A stretch of DNA of 64,000 bases from Pedobacter sp. ASV28 (GTDB lineage Bacteria > Bacteroidota > Bacteroidia > Sphingobacteriales > Sphingobacteriaceae), in NCBI RefSeq assembly GCF_016428855.1, contig NZ_JAELTN010000001.1, positions 1-64,000 of the forward strand. The letters run 5' to 3'. Below, piece after piece: positions 49,576 to 59,082 of the stretch. Made by a program: the position numbers and the translations under genes. The notes beneath the pieces are model-generated. The model was not told the DNA's origin. It saw nothing but the letters and a program-made list of their open reading frames with translations, and ran no database searches. Position 1 is the stretch's first letter, and every line of letters begins with the position of its first letter.

Positions 49576-50253
49576 ATGAACGTATTGATTGTCGAAGATG
49601 AAAAAAGTCTGGCGCTAGAGATTGATGAATTTCTAAGCAAGGAAGGCTATATTGTAGAACATGCTTGGAAAAAATCCTCAGCAGAAGAAAAAATATTTGT
49701 CAACAACTACGATTTTATACTATTGGATTTGGGATTGCCGGACGGAGATGGTTTTGAAGTATTGCATCAGCTCAAAAAGCTGAAAGACCGCGAAGATGCC
49801 GTCATTATTTTAACTGCACGAAGTGCTGTTGACGACCGGATCAAAGGTCTGGACAGTGGTGCCGACGATTACCTGCCCAAACCCTTTTCCCTAAATGAAC
49901 TACTGGCCAGAATGCATGCCATTACCCGTAGAAAACACAAACTGGAAAAAAATGAGGTAGACATCCATGGTTTCATATTAGACATACAGAACAGGACCGT
50001 TTCTTTTAAACAAGAAAGGATATCCCTCACCAAGAAAGAGTTTGAGATCTTTAACTATCTTGTACTCAACAAAAACAGGGTCGTATCCAGAATGAGTTTA
50101 ACTGAACATGTATGGGGTGATATATTAGAAGTAAATTCCGATTCAAATTTTGTGGATGTACATGTTAAGAACCTGAGAAAAAAACTAACCCAGCACAACA
50201 AGACCAATTGGTTTGAAACGGTAAGAAGCATAGGCTACAGGGTGAATTGTTAA
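49576..50253 (+). CDS. OmpR/PhoB-family response regulator
   Basis: A 225-residue DNA-binding regulator. Receiver domain: acidic pair ED at 7-8 (MNVLIVEDEK), phospho-acceptor Asp51 in ILLDLGLPDGDG, and LTARS (about 84). The Lys is in YLPKPFS (about 100). The winged helix (about 130-225) carries SLTKKEFEIFNYLVLNKNRVVSR, then VDVHVKNLRKKL and the closing ETVRSIGYRVN. The sensor kinase follows at 50308, so it is a standard two-component pair. Confidence 0.95.
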   Translation: MNVLIVEDEKSLALEIDEFLSKEGYIVEHAWKKSSAEEKIFVNNYDFILLDLGLPDGDGFEVLHQLKKLKDREDAVIILTARSAVDDRIKGLDSGADDYLPKPFSLNELLARMHAITRRKHKLEKNEVDIHGFILDIQNRTVSFKQERISLTKKEFEIFNYLVLNKNRVVSRMSLTEHVWGDILEVNSDSNFVDVHVKNLRKKLTQHNKTNWFETVRSIGYRVNC

Positions 50254-50307
50254 TTTTGAGCCCCTAGCTACCAAATAAAATATCGGCAACTAAAAACTTA
50301 AACCATT

Positions 50308-51633
50308 TTGAACTTACAAGCAAAATTTGCCCTTTACAATGCCGCCACCAAAATCGCCATTATCTTGGTGATCGGCTCAATTATTTTGCTTTCCCTTGAC
50401 AAGATCTCCTACAAACACCTAGACAACCGTTTGGCAAAAAAGAGACAAAAGATCATTAAGAATTTAAGTGAAAGAGAAATTGACAGCCTGTTGCACAATC
50501 AATATTCCTTTACCGACTACAATATATTAAAAGAAGAATTTATTATACTAACGGCCATCCCAAAAACCAGCAAGCTTAGTCATTATATTGCTTATATTAC
50601 AGAAAAGAGGGAGATAGAGGGCGACATCGAAATCTACAGGATCTTAAGCGATGAGTTTGAATACCACAACAAACGCTATAAACTGGAGATAGGGGAAAGC
50701 ATGACCGCCATGCAGGCCATAAAAAATACCGTTAGGTTCTACACACTTATTGTACTGGCTCTCGTGCTGCTTATTACGCTCATCACCGATTATGCCTTTG
50801 CCAATTTTATTTTGAAACCCTTTTATAAGATAGTAGACCAGAAACTGAACAAAGTAAACGATCCCAGTCTTTATCCCTATAACAACATTCCCACCACCAC
50901 TACCGATTTTCAATTCTTGGACAATAGCATCAATGGCCTGATGCGAAAGATATCGGACATGTTCAAACTTGAAAAACAGTTCATTGCCAATGTATCACAT
51001 GAATTATTAACCCCTATTTCTGTACTAAACGGTCGTTTGGAAAATATACTGGCCGCAGAAAATATGCCCCAAGAACATGAGCACAAAATCATTGCTTCGT
51101 TAAAAACCTTAAACCGCCTAAAAACCATCATCAACAGTTTGTTGCTGATTTCTAAAATAGAAAATGAGCAGTATAGCAAAAAGGACATGGTCTCTATTTC
51201 GTTAGAACTACAGGATATTTATGAAGATTTAGAGGACAGGATCATTGCCAAGAATCTTTCTTTCAGCAATCGCACTACCATGGCTTTCCATTTTATGGGC
51301 AATCAGGCATTGATACATATCTTGTTGGTAAATATGATTAATAATGCCATCAAGTATAACAAAGAAAGGGGAGCCATTGACATTACCGACAAATTAGAGG
51401 GTTTGCAGTACCACCTTACCATTGCCGATACGGGAAGAGGTATGCCAACAGCTGCCTTAATAAACATTTTTAACAGGTTTGAACGTGGAGATGAAAAAGA
51501 CGAGAGCGGCTTTGGACTTGGACTGGCCATTGTGAACAGTATTGCCAATTTTCATCAAATAAAAATCGAAGTAAGCAGCGAACCCGACAAGGGAACAACA
51601 TTTAATCTTGTTTTTCCCGTACAACATTTATAG
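50308..51633 (+). CDS. Sensor histidine kinase, partner of the preceding regulator
   Basis: A 441-residue kinase. It starts at TTG (50308); an in-frame TAA at 50299-50301 leaves only TTG or ATT as start. TM1 (about residues 12-30) and TM2 (about 145-165) flank a 115-residue periplasmic sensor part. HisKA has the phospho-acceptor His in FIANVSHELLTPIS (about 228). The ATPase domain has N-box LLVNMINNAIKYNKERG, DTGRGMP and GFGLGLAIVNS, ending in GTTFNLVFPV. The Leu in the H-box (ELLTP, not ELRTP) is a common variant in Bacteroidota. The input signal is unknown. Confidence 0.92.
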   Translation: MNLQAKFALYNAATKIAIILVIGSIILLSLDKISYKHLDNRLAKKRQKIIKNLSEREIDSLLHNQYSFTDYNILKEEFIILTAIPKTSKLSHYIAYITEKREIEGDIEIYRILSDEFEYHNKRYKLEIGESMTAMQAIKNTVRFYTLIVLALVLLITLITDYAFANFILKPFYKIVDQKLNKVNDPSLYPYNNIPTTTTDFQFLDNSINGLMRKISDMFKLEKQFIANVSHELLTPISVLNGRLENILAAENMPQEHEHKIIASLKTLNRLKTIINSLLLISKIENEQYSKKDMVSISLELQDIYEDLEDRIIAKNLSFSNRTTMAFHFMGNQALIHILLVNMINNAIKYNKERGAIDITDKLEGLQYHLTIADTGRGMPTAALINIFNRFERGDEKDESGFGLGLAIVNSIANFHQIKIEVSSEPDKGTTFNLVFPVQHL

Positions 51634-51654
51634 TTTAACCATTTAAAATAAATC

Positions 51655-51939
51655 ATGATGGAAATTGTTCAGGAAAACAGTGAGCGAAAAGGCTTCTTCA
51701 AAGCGATAATAGACGGTAAAGAGGCTGGACTAATGACCTATACATGGGCTGGCACGACCAAGTTTATTATAGACCATACCGAAGTGCACGAGAATTTTAA
51801 AGGCAAAAACGTAGGTAAGCAACTGGTATTAAAGGCCGTAGCATTCGCCAGGGAAAATCATTTAAAAATTATGCCATTGTGCCCATTTGCCAAATCGGTT
51901 TTCGACAAAAATGAAGACTTAAAAGATGTCCTTTTTTAG
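51655..51939 (+). CDS. Small GNAT-like N-acetyltransferase (YjdJ/GTN type)
   Basis: A 94-residue protein. It matches the short GNAT-like family: FKAIIDGKEAGLMTYTW near the start, IIDHTEVHENFKGKNVGKQLVLKAVAFARE (about residues 35-65) with the acetyl-CoA-binding G-K-N-V-G-K loop, and a closing KIMPLCPFAKSVFDKN. In known members the Cys of LCPF takes part in acetyl transfer. The acceptor is unknown. Tandem ATGs at 51655 and 51658 both fit. It follows the kinase gene by 21 bp, so read-through is likely. Confidence 0.85.
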   Translation: MMEIVQENSERKGFFKAIIDGKEAGLMTYTWAGTTKFIIDHTEVHENFKGKNVGKQLVLKAVAFARENHLKIMPLCPFAKSVFDKNEDLKDVLF

Positions 51940-52087
51940 ACAGAGGGCATGTTTTATTAAGCTTCTTCATTAAATCTTCATAAATAAGCTTCATTTTTGG
52001 TTTAACAAAACACCAGAAGCGATTTCCGTTTTGTTAATCTAAAAAACTCATCAAAAATAGTTTTTAGTTTTCCGGTTACCTTATCTG

Positions 52088-52119
52088 ACCTTCATGTATT
52101 TCATACATGAAGGTTTTTT
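52088..52119 (+). terminator. Terminator after the GNAT-like gene
   Basis: ACCTTCATGTAT pairs perfectly with ATACATGAAGGT around TTC, followed by six T. It ends the transcription unit that runs through the two-component system. Confidence 0.85.
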
Positions 52120-52176
52120 ATGGGGAAAGAATTTTAAGCAGAAAACAGGGATCACTTGATCGAGCAGCTGCACGCA

Positions 52177-53097
52177 TCAGTTCATTTTTTGTCTTTTTAT
52201 CAAATAAGCTTCCAAGACCTGATTAAAACCTGAATGGATATCTGCATCAACCCTATCGATCTTATATTGGGCACATTTCAATGCAATACGCTTTTGGTAG
52301 CTATCCATTTGTTCTAAATACGCCTGCTTAACTTTGGAAGCATGTGCTTTTAGCACCATACCTGTTTCCATATCTATAAACTCATATGGTCTATTCTCAA
52401 AGTTAAAATCAAGCTCCTTGCTCTTATCGATTACATTGAAGATGATCACCTCATGTTTATTAAATTTCAGGTGCTGTAATGCCGAAAACAAAGCAGACAA
52501 TTTGTCTTCCTGATGTGCCGTTTGTAACATATCGCTAAAAATGACCACCAACGAACGTTTATGGATCAGGTCAGCGATCTGATGTAGTGCCGAGGCCAAA
52601 TTGGTCTTTATGTTCATCTTTGGCGAGGCCAACATCTGCTCCAACTGAGAAAAAAGAAACTTTTGGTGCACATTTGTGGATTTTGCCTGGGTATTTAAAT
52701 GAAGAACATCTGTGAATAAGCTCAAACCAAAGGCATCTCGTTGGCGCTTTAATAAATAAATTAGTGCCGCCGTACTTTGTACGGAAAAAGTTAGCTTATT
52801 GTACTCGTTGTTCGGAAAATACATAGACGAGGAAACATCAATTACAAACTGACAACGTAAATTCGTTTCCTCTTCATAGCGCTTACTGAACAGCTTATCC
52901 GTTTTGGCAAAAAGTTTCCAATCTATGCTTTTAACGCTATCTCCATTATTGTATAGGCGGTGTTCGGCAAATTCTACGGAAAACCCATGAAAGGGACTTT
53001 TATGCAAGCCCGTAATAAAACCTTCTACCACTTGCCGGGCAAGTAATTCCAAACTACTTTCAAATCTTATTTCATCTGGTTTTAAGGGTCTATGCAT
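52177..53097 (-). CDS. DUF58 protein (VWA-like)
   Basis: A 306-residue cytoplasmic protein. The N-terminal DUF58 part has GFHKSPFHGFSVEFAEHRLY-type residues and the conserved SVKSIDWKLFAKTDKLFSKRYEEE (about residues 55-78). The rest is VWA-like, with a MIDAS start FVIDVSSSMYFP (DxSxS, about 89-100) and LVVIFSDMLQ (about 174-183). DUF58 proteins usually act with a MoxR ATPase; no MoxR gene is adjacent here, so its partner would be elsewhere. It diverges from the DUF3078 gene across a 56-bp gap with a shared inverted repeat. Confidence 0.82.
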   Translation of the reverse strand: MHRPLKPDEIRFESSLELLARQVVEGFITGLHKSPFHGFSVEFAEHRLYNNGDSVKSIDWKLFAKTDKLFSKRYEEETNLRCQFVIDVSSSMYFPNNEYNKLTFSVQSTAALIYLLKRQRDAFGLSLFTDVLHLNTQAKSTNVHQKFLFSQLEQMLASPKMNIKTNLASALHQIADLIHKRSLVVIFSDMLQTAHQEDKLSALFSALQHLKFNKHEVIIFNVIDKSKELDFNFENRPYEFIDMETGMVLKAHASKVKQAYLEQMDSYQKRIALKCAQYKIDRVDADIHSGFNQVLEAYLIKRQKMN

Positions 53098-53102
53098 AAC
53101 GT

Positions 53103-53133
53103 AAATCTAATGAAAAGATTTTTTATTAGATTT
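53103..53133. promoter_or_regulatory. Inverted-repeat divergent promoter of the DUF58 and DUF3078 genes
   Basis: AAATCTAAT at 53103-53111 and ATTAGATTT at 53125-53133 form a 9-bp inverted repeat with a 13-nt spacer. The right arm gives the -7 box TAGATTTG (53127-53134), 19 nt before the DUF3078 ATG. The left arm read on the minus strand gives TAGATTTA, one base from consensus, just before the DUF58 ATG. Each arm doubles as a -7 element for one gene. Confidence 0.55.
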
Positions 53134-53153
53134 GACTTCAAAAAAAACTTCGT

Positions 53154-54089
53154 ATGAAAAAAAGTATACTACTGATTGCTAGCACATTGCTCTGCTCCTA
53201 TAGTATGGGACAGCAAGTGCAGGGAGGTAAAGTAAATACCGAGAGCAATAAATTGGTCAACAAGCTAGACACCAACAAAAAGCAAGAAGGATGGACTGTA
53301 AGGGGTACAAACACCTTATTACTTAACCAAGCGGCATTTTCGAACTGGATAGCAGGTGGTATTAATTCAGTAGCCTTAACCGCTAGAGCCGATTATGAAT
53401 TTAACCTAAAAAAAGGCAAAAACCTATGGGAAAACCGTATTTTAATGGCATATGGGCTACGTTCGGAAGAAGGAAATCCTAGCACCAAGGTAGAAGACGT
53501 TATCGACCTTACTTCCAAATATGGTTACCAATTAGGGCAAAGTAACTGGTACAGTGCCGCAGCGCTGAATCTGAAGACCCAATTTGCAAAAGGCTACGAT
53601 TACGGTAATCCAAGCCAGAGCTATATTTCCAACTTCCTCTCACCTGGCTATGTCACTTTGGGCTTTGGTCTAGATTATATACCTAATGATAATTTTCAAT
53701 TAAGCATACATCCATTAACCTCTAGATTTACCATTATTGCCGACAAAGCAGTATTTGATCCCAATCAGGATGGTATCCTGACAGAGGCCTATGGAGCAAA
53801 ACCTACAGAAAGCCTCGTGTACCAGTTGGGTGCTTATGTAGGTGGACGCTATAAAGTCAAACTAATGGAAAACATCTTGCTGGATAACCGTTTTGGCATT
53901 TTCACCAACTACCTTAAAAAACCACAGAACATGGTCTTAGCCTACTCGGCCATTTTAGACCTGAAGGTGAACAGGTTTATCTCTACCCAAATTACGGCCG
54001 ATCTGTTCTATGATGACAATCAAATTGGGAAACTTCAGCTGAAGGAAACTTTAGGTGTTGGCCTTACCTATAAATTTGGTAAATATTAA
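53154..54089 (+). CDS. DUF3078 outer-membrane-type protein
   Basis: A 311-residue secreted protein with a signal peptide ending YSMGQQ. The DUF3078 body starts with GWTVRGTNTLLLNQAAFSNW and AGGINSVALTARADYEFNL, the family signature. Many alternating strands with terminal aromatic residues (VTLGFGLDYIP, YQLGAYVGGRYKVKLM, FISTQITADLFYDD) indicate an outer-membrane beta-barrel. It ends LGVGLTYKFGKY, a typical barrel end. Function unknown; the family is confined to Bacteroidota as far as I know. Monocistronic, with its own terminator. Confidence 0.85.
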   Translation: MKKSILLIASTLLCSYSMGQQVQGGKVNTESNKLVNKLDTNKKQEGWTVRGTNTLLLNQAAFSNWIAGGINSVALTARADYEFNLKKGKNLWENRILMAYGLRSEEGNPSTKVEDVIDLTSKYGYQLGQSNWYSAAALNLKTQFAKGYDYGNPSQSYISNFLSPGYVTLGFGLDYIPNDNFQLSIHPLTSRFTIIADKAVFDPNQDGILTEAYGAKPTESLVYQLGAYVGGRYKVKLMENILLDNRFGIFTNYLKKPQNMVLAYSAILDLKVNRFISTQITADLFYDDNQIGKLQLKETLGVGLTYKFGKY

Positions 54090-54157
54090 AAGTTTCTGGT
54101 CTTCTTCCTGACCATCCCAGGTCCATCGTTTAAAAATATATGGCCAATAAATAGCAC

Positions 54158-54194
54158 AAAAAAACCGAACACTTTGTAGGTGTTCGGTTTTTTT
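54158..54194. terminator. Bidirectional terminator between DUF3078 and trxA
   Basis: AAAAAAACCGAACAC pairs with GTGTTCGGTTTTTTT around a short loop. Tracts on both sides serve the converging genes. Confidence 0.85.
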
Positions 54195-54237
54195 GATCTA
54201 AAAACTTTAAGCTTTTATGCCCAAAATTTTATCTTTC

Positions 54238-54555
54238 TTATAATTGTTTATCTAATTTACCTGCTAATACAGATTTTGGCACAGCTCCAATTTGTTTATC
54301 TACCACTTCACCATTTTTAAAGAACAATAGTGCTGGTATATTACGGATACCGAATTGGGTAGAAATCTGAGGGTTGTTATCTACATTCACCTTACCTATC
54401 AAGGCTTTACCTTCATATTCTTTTGAAATTTCATCTACAACAGGTCCTACCATACGGCATGGTCCGCACCATTCTGCCCAAAAATCTACCAAAACTGGTT
54501 TATCTGATTTTAATACTACTTCCTCGAAGTTAGCATCTGTTATTTCTAAAGCCAT
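54238..54555 (-). CDS. trxA: Thioredoxin
   Basis: A 105-residue disulfide reductase with the thioredoxin active site [14 protein letters not shown] (about residues 25-38; the CGPC pair at about 30-33), buried Asp in VLVDFWAEW and cis-Pro in [14 protein letters not shown] (about 73). It is cytoplasmic. It probably reduces Bcp and ribonucleotide reductase among others. A -7 box at 54581-54588 lies 25 nt upstream. The dnaE gene ends 76 bp upstream and does not overlap. Confidence 0.97.
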   Translation of the reverse strand: MALEITDANFEEVVLKSDKPVLVDFWAEWCGPCRMVGPVVDEISKEYEGKALIGKVNVDNNPQISTQFGIRNIPALLFFKNGEVVDKQIGAVPKSVLAGKLDKQL

Positions 54556-54580
54556 ATCTTAAAGTTTAATTTACTTATAC

Positions 54581-54588
54581 AAATATAT
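54581..54588 (-). promoter_or_regulatory. -7 box TATATTTG of trxA
   Basis: Perfect TAnnTTTG on the minus strand, 25 nt before the ATG at 54555. Confidence 0.55.
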
Positions 54589-54630
54589 TATCAATTGTGG
54601 TGCCAGCAATAGACTGATGCCAATTTGACA

Positions 54631-57600
54631 TTAATTCAACCTATAATCCACAAAATTAAGTTTCTTCACTCCATTTAGAAACTGATTATTAGGATTTATT
54701 CTCAAGTTCTTAGAAGGCAGATCGAGTTTTAGTCCCTTCTCTCTATCATACACCTCAAAATTCAATTTGCAGTTCAAAGTCTCACTATTTTCGGTATTTT
54801 CCTGTAAGATAGCCTGTATCTGTTGCATGAATTTTTCGTCAATTACTTCTATGGGAAACTGTAGGGTAATGCTCTTGGCCAGTTTATCCCTCAATTCTGA
54901 TAATAGATCTATTGATGTGATTTTAAACTCCCAGTCTCCCTCTTTTCTAAAACGCTCACCTACCCTTCCCTTAATCTGCAGAAAGTAGCCTTCGGTTAGA
55001 AACTGCTTAAACTTTAAGAAGTCATCTCCAAACAAGGCGATCTCGCAACTGTCATCATAATCCTCAAAAACAAAGATGCCAAATGGCTTACCCGTTTTAG
55101 TGATGCGCTGTGTAGCCATTACGACCAGCCCTCCCACTACAAGATCTCTATTTTTAATCCCCTCAAATTCTGCCAATACTTCTTCATTAGTATCTCCAGT
55201 ACGTACTTTGTTTACAATGCTTAGGTGTTTTACAGAATGTAGGCAGAATTTTTCCAGTTCAAAACGGTAATCATCTAACGGATGTCCTGACAAAAATATA
55301 CCAATGGCGTCCTTTTCATATTTTAGCCTATCGATCAAACCCCATTCAGGTGCTACGGCAAAACTGGGCTCCAAGATCAGATCTGCTTTCGAACCTCCAA
55401 AAAGAGAGGCCTGAGAAGAATTTTCATTGTTCTGAAAATCATTCGCATACTTAATCAGTTTTTCTATGCCATTTAGTTTATCATTGGCGCCAATAAAGAA
55501 ATATTGGGCCCTATGGAAACCAAAAGCATCAAAAGCTCCACCATGTACAAAACTTTCGTAGGCTTTTTTATTTACGATACGGGTATTGGAACGTTTGGCA
55601 AACTCAAAAACGGTAGGATAGGGCCCATTGGCCATACGTTCTTCAATAATGCTCTCTACCGCTTTTTCGCCAACACCTTTCACCGCAGAAAGCCCAAAGC
55701 GAACCTCCCCTCTGGCATTTACCGAGAACTTCAGGTCAGACTCGTTTACATCTGGTCCAAGAACGGTTACCCCCATCTGTCTACACTCTTCCATAAAAAA
55801 GGCCACCTGTTTAATATCACTCATATTGTTGGAAAGTACCGCTGCCATGTATTCGGCCGGATAATTAGCCTTCAGGTAAGCCGTTTGATAAGCTATCCAA
55901 GCGTAGCAGGTAGAGTGCGATTTATTAAAGGCATATTCGGCAAATGCTTCCCAGTCTTTCCATATTTTTTCCAGGATTTTAGCATCGTGACCTTTTTCTG
56001 CCGCTTGTTTAATAAACTTGGGCTTCATTTTATCCAATACATCACGTTGCTTTTTACCCATGGCCTTACGCAAAACATCGGCTTCACCTTTGGTAAAATC
56101 GGCCAATTTTTGCGATAAGAGCATTACCTGTTCCTGATAAACCGTAATGCCATACGTTTCTTTCAGCAAATCTTCACAGGCTTCCAAATCGTAGGTAATC
56201 TCTTCATCTCCATTTTTACGACGAACAAAACTGGGAATATAAGCGATTGGACCTGGACGATACAAGGCGTTCATGGCAATTAAATCTCCAAAAACAGTAG
56301 GCTTCAGCTCCTTCATGTATTTTTGCATACCCGGACTCTCGTACTGAAAAATACCAACGGTTTCGCCACGTTGAAAGAGCTCATAGGTTTTTACATCATC
56401 TATCGGAAAATGATCGGGGTCCAGCTCTATGCCATGTCTTTTCTTTACCAACTTAACGGTATCTTTAATCAGGGTTAAAGTTTTTAACCCCAAGAAGTCC
56501 ATCTTTAACAGACCGGCACTCTCTACCACAGAGTTATCGAACTGGGTGACATAGAGGCTGGAATCTTTGGCCGTAGCTACGGGAACAAAATTGGTAATAT
56601 CATCTGGCGTAATAATTACCCCACAGGCATGGATACCTGTATTACGTAGCGATCCTTCCAGTACAATAGCCTGCTCAATGGTTTCTGCACCTAGATTTTT
56701 AGCGGTTGCCAAAGATTTGAGTTCATTGACTCTTTCATATTCATCTGGTCGTAATGCCGACTTTAAAGCCTTTTCTTCTAAATTAAAGATTTTGGCCAGC
56801 TTCATATTGGGAATCAGTTTGGCTATCTTATCAGCTTCATAAAGCGGCAGGTCCAACACACGGGCCGTATCTCTAATAGACGATTTGGCTGCCATGGTAC
56901 CATAGGTAATGATCTGCGCTACTTGGCTGGAACCATATTTATCAATTACATAGTCCATTACCCTACCACGGCCCTCATCGTCAAAATCGATATCAATATC
57001 TGGCATGGATACACGATCTGGATTAAGGAAACGCTCAAAAAGCAGATCATACTTCATTGGATCAATATTGGTAATCCATAAGCAATAGGCCACCACAGAC
57101 CCCGCAGCCGAACCCCTTCCAGGGCCAACAGAAACATCCCGTCTTCTAGCCTCGGCAATAAAATCCTGTACAATTAGAAAGTAACCCGGATAACCCGTTC
57201 TTTCGATGGTCGCCAGCTCGAAATCCAGACGTTCAATTACTTCGGCGGTCAGCTCTCCATACCTAATCTTTGCCCCTTCGTAGGTAAGGTGCCTTAAAAA
57301 TTTATTTTCTCCACGTTTTCCTCCGTCTTCCTGATCTTCTGCCACTACAAATTCTGCAGGGATATCGAATTTTGGCAAAAGGACTTCCCTGGCAAGCTTA
57401 TAGATCTCAATCTTATCTATAATTTCCTGTACGTTGATAATTGCTTCGGGAATATCGGCAAATAAGGATTTCATTTCATCAGATGATTTGAAATAATACT
57501 CTTGGTTAGGCATGCCATACCTAAAACCACGCCCACGTCCAATAGGGGTTGCCAGCTTTTCACCATCTTTCACACACAACAGAATATCGTGTGCATGGGC

Positions 57601-59061
57601 ATCCTTTTTGTTGATGTAATAAGTGTTATTGGTGGCCACCAGCTTCACCTCATGCTTAGCGGCCATCTCTACCAAAGCCGCATTTACGCGATCTTCATTT
57701 TCCTGGCCATGGCGCATGAGTTCAATGTAAAGATCGTCTCCAAACTTTTCCTTCCACCACAACAAAGCCTCCTCGGCTTGTTTTTCACCCATATTCAGCA
57801 ACTTACTGGGCACCTCTCCGTACAAGTTTCCAGTAAGTACAATAAGATCGTCTTTATACTGTTCTACCACTGCCTTATCAATTCTGGGCACATAGTAAAA
57901 ACCCTTGGTATAGGCTATAGACGACATTTTTGCCAAATTATGGTAACCTTTCTTGTTTTTGGCCAAGAACACAATTTGATAGCCGTCGTCCTTACGGGTT
58001 TTATCAGTATGGTTTTCGCAAACAAAAAATTCCACCCCAACAATAGGTTTAATAATTTGTGCAGTTGGGGTTTCTCCTTTTTCCAAAGCTTCGGCAATTT
58101 TCGCTTCTGCTCCTTTATTATGGTTTAAAACGTTATTTACAAAGTGGAAAGCGCCCATCATGTTGGCATGGTCGGTCATGGCAACGGCCGGCATATTTTT
58201 TTCGGCAGCCGCTTTCACCAAATTGGGCACACTAATGGTACTCTGCAATACCGAAAACTGAGTGTGGTTGTGCAAGTGTACAAAGGTGGCTTTGGCCAAC
58301 TCCTCTTTGTCCTCGGCCGAAGTTCGCTTAGGCGTACCTCCCTGCTGGCTGGATTTGCGCTTCCTAATTTCATCGGAAGCGGCCTTTAGGTTAATGTGCT
58401 TTAAGCCTACAGATTCAATCTGAAAAGGATTAGCCTCCTTAAAGCGCAAGAAATAATCGGTATCGACCAGCAACTCCTCTTTCTTGAATACCTCCCTCTT
58501 TATCAGCTCCAAGAAACAACGGGTGGTAGCCTCTACGTCGGCGGTAGCATTGTGGGCTTCGGCAAAAGGTGCATTAAAAAGGTATTGGTGCAATTCTGTA
58601 AGGTTGGGCAACTTAAATCGGCCTCCCCTACCTCCGGGAATTTTTAGCAAATCGGCCGTAACTTCGGTACAGGTATCCAGTACTGGCATATTGGCCAAAG
58701 GACTCTCTATACTAAATCGATGGAACTCACAGCCCATAATGTTTACATCAAAGCCTATGTTTTGGCCCACTATGAATTTTGCCTTGCCCAATGCGGCGTT
58801 GAACTTTTCCAACACCTCCGCAAGGCCTATGCCCTGCTCTGCTGCCAATTCGGTAGAAATACCGTGTATACGTTCCGCATCGTAGGGAATGTTGAAACCT
58901 TCGGGCTTAACAAGATAATCCTGGTGCTCGATCAACTTTCCCATCTCATCATGCAGCTGCCAGGCAATTTGTATACAACGTGGCCAATTATCCGTATCGG
59001 TAATGGGAGCGTTAAAATTACGGGGTAAACCTGTAGTTTCAGTATCAAAAATCAAATACAT
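54631..59061 (-). CDS. dnaE: DNA polymerase III alpha subunit with N-terminal proofreading exonuclease
   Basis: A 1476-residue replicative polymerase. The ATG at 59061 (MYLIFDTETTGLPRN) is preferred to a TTG 24 bp upstream that ends a -7 box. The first 185 or so residues are a DnaQ-type exonuclease: Exo I IFDTETTG, Exo II VGQNIGFDVNIMG and Exo III HNATADVEATTRCF. A basic linker follows, then the PHP domain (from about 265: FVHLHNHTQFS and AMTDHANMM). The polymerase palm has PDIDIDFDDEGRGRV and GPGRGSAAGSVVAYCL. An OB fold lies near 1330. E. coli DnaE is 1160 residues with a separate DnaQ. The C terminus is shorter than in E. coli. Confidence 0.93.
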   Translation of the reverse strand: MYLIFDTETTGLPRNFNAPITDTDNWPRCIQIAWQLHDEMGKLIEHQDYLVKPEGFNIPYDAERIHGISTELAAEQGIGLAEVLEKFNAALGKAKFIVGQNIGFDVNIMGCEFHRFSIESPLANMPVLDTCTEVTADLLKIPGGRGGRFKLPNLTELHQYLFNAPFAEAHNATADVEATTRCFLELIKREVFKKEELLVDTDYFLRFKEANPFQIESVGLKHINLKAASDEIRKRKSSQQGGTPKRTSAEDKEELAKATFVHLHNHTQFSVLQSTISVPNLVKAAAEKNMPAVAMTDHANMMGAFHFVNNVLNHNKGAEAKIAEALEKGETPTAQIIKPIVGVEFFVCENHTDKTRKDDGYQIVFLAKNKKGYHNLAKMSSIAYTKGFYYVPRIDKAVVEQYKDDLIVLTGNLYGEVPSKLLNMGEKQAEEALLWWKEKFGDDLYIELMRHGQENEDRVNAALVEMAAKHEVKLVATNNTYYINKKDAHAHDILLCVKDGEKLATPIGRGRGFRYGMPNQEYYFKSSDEMKSLFADIPEAIINVQEIIDKIEIYKLAREVLLPKFDIPAEFVVAEDQEDGGKRGENKFLRHLTYEGAKIRYGELTAEVIERLDFELATIERTGYPGYFLIVQDFIAEARRRDVSVGPGRGSAAGSVVAYCLWITNIDPMKYDLLFERFLNPDRVSMPDIDIDFDDEGRGRVMDYVIDKYGSSQVAQIITYGTMAAKSSIRDTARVLDLPLYEADKIAKLIPNMKLAKIFNLEEKALKSALRPDEYERVNELKSLATAKNLGAETIEQAIVLEGSLRNTGIHACGVIITPDDITNFVPVATAKDSSLYVTQFDNSVVESAGLLKMDFLGLKTLTLIKDTVKLVKKRHGIELDPDHFPIDDVKTYELFQRGETVGIFQYESPGMQKYMKELKPTVFGDLIAMNALYRPGPIAYIPSFVRRKNGDEEITYDLEACEDLLKETYGITVYQEQVMLLSQKLADFTKGEADVLRKAMGKKQRDVLDKMKPKFIKQAAEKGHDAKILEKIWKDWEAFAEYAFNKSHSTCYAWIAYQTAYLKANYPAEYMAAVLSNNMSDIKQVAFFMEECRQMGVTVLGPDVNESDLKFSVNARGEVRFGLSAVKGVGEKAVESIIEERMANGPYPTVFEFAKRSNTRIVNKKAYESFVHGGAFDAFGFHRAQYFFIGANDKLNGIEKLIKYANDFQNNENSSQASLFGGSKADLILEPSFAVAPEWGLIDRLKYEKDAIGIFLSGHPLDDYRFELEKFCLHSVKHLSIVNKVRTGDTNEEVLAEFEGIKNRDLVVGGLVVMATQRITKTGKPFGIFVFEDYDDSCEIALFGDDFLKFKQFLTEGYFLQIKGRVGERFRKEGDWEFKITSIDLLSELRDKLAKSITLQFPIEVIDEKFMQQIQAILQENTENSETLNCKLNFEVYDREKGLKLDLPSKNLRINPNNQFLNGVKKLNFVDYRLN

Positions 59062-59082
59062 AGGCTGAGCAAATGAGAATAC

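Noticed and set aside
55504-56118. 204-codon plus-strand frame opposite dnaE
   Set aside because: Antisense to a conserved region of dnaE, with no promoter box or signal and no homology.
57502-58128. 208-codon plus-strand frame opposite dnaE
   Set aside because: It lies wholly inside the dnaE polymerase gene and its translation resembles no family.
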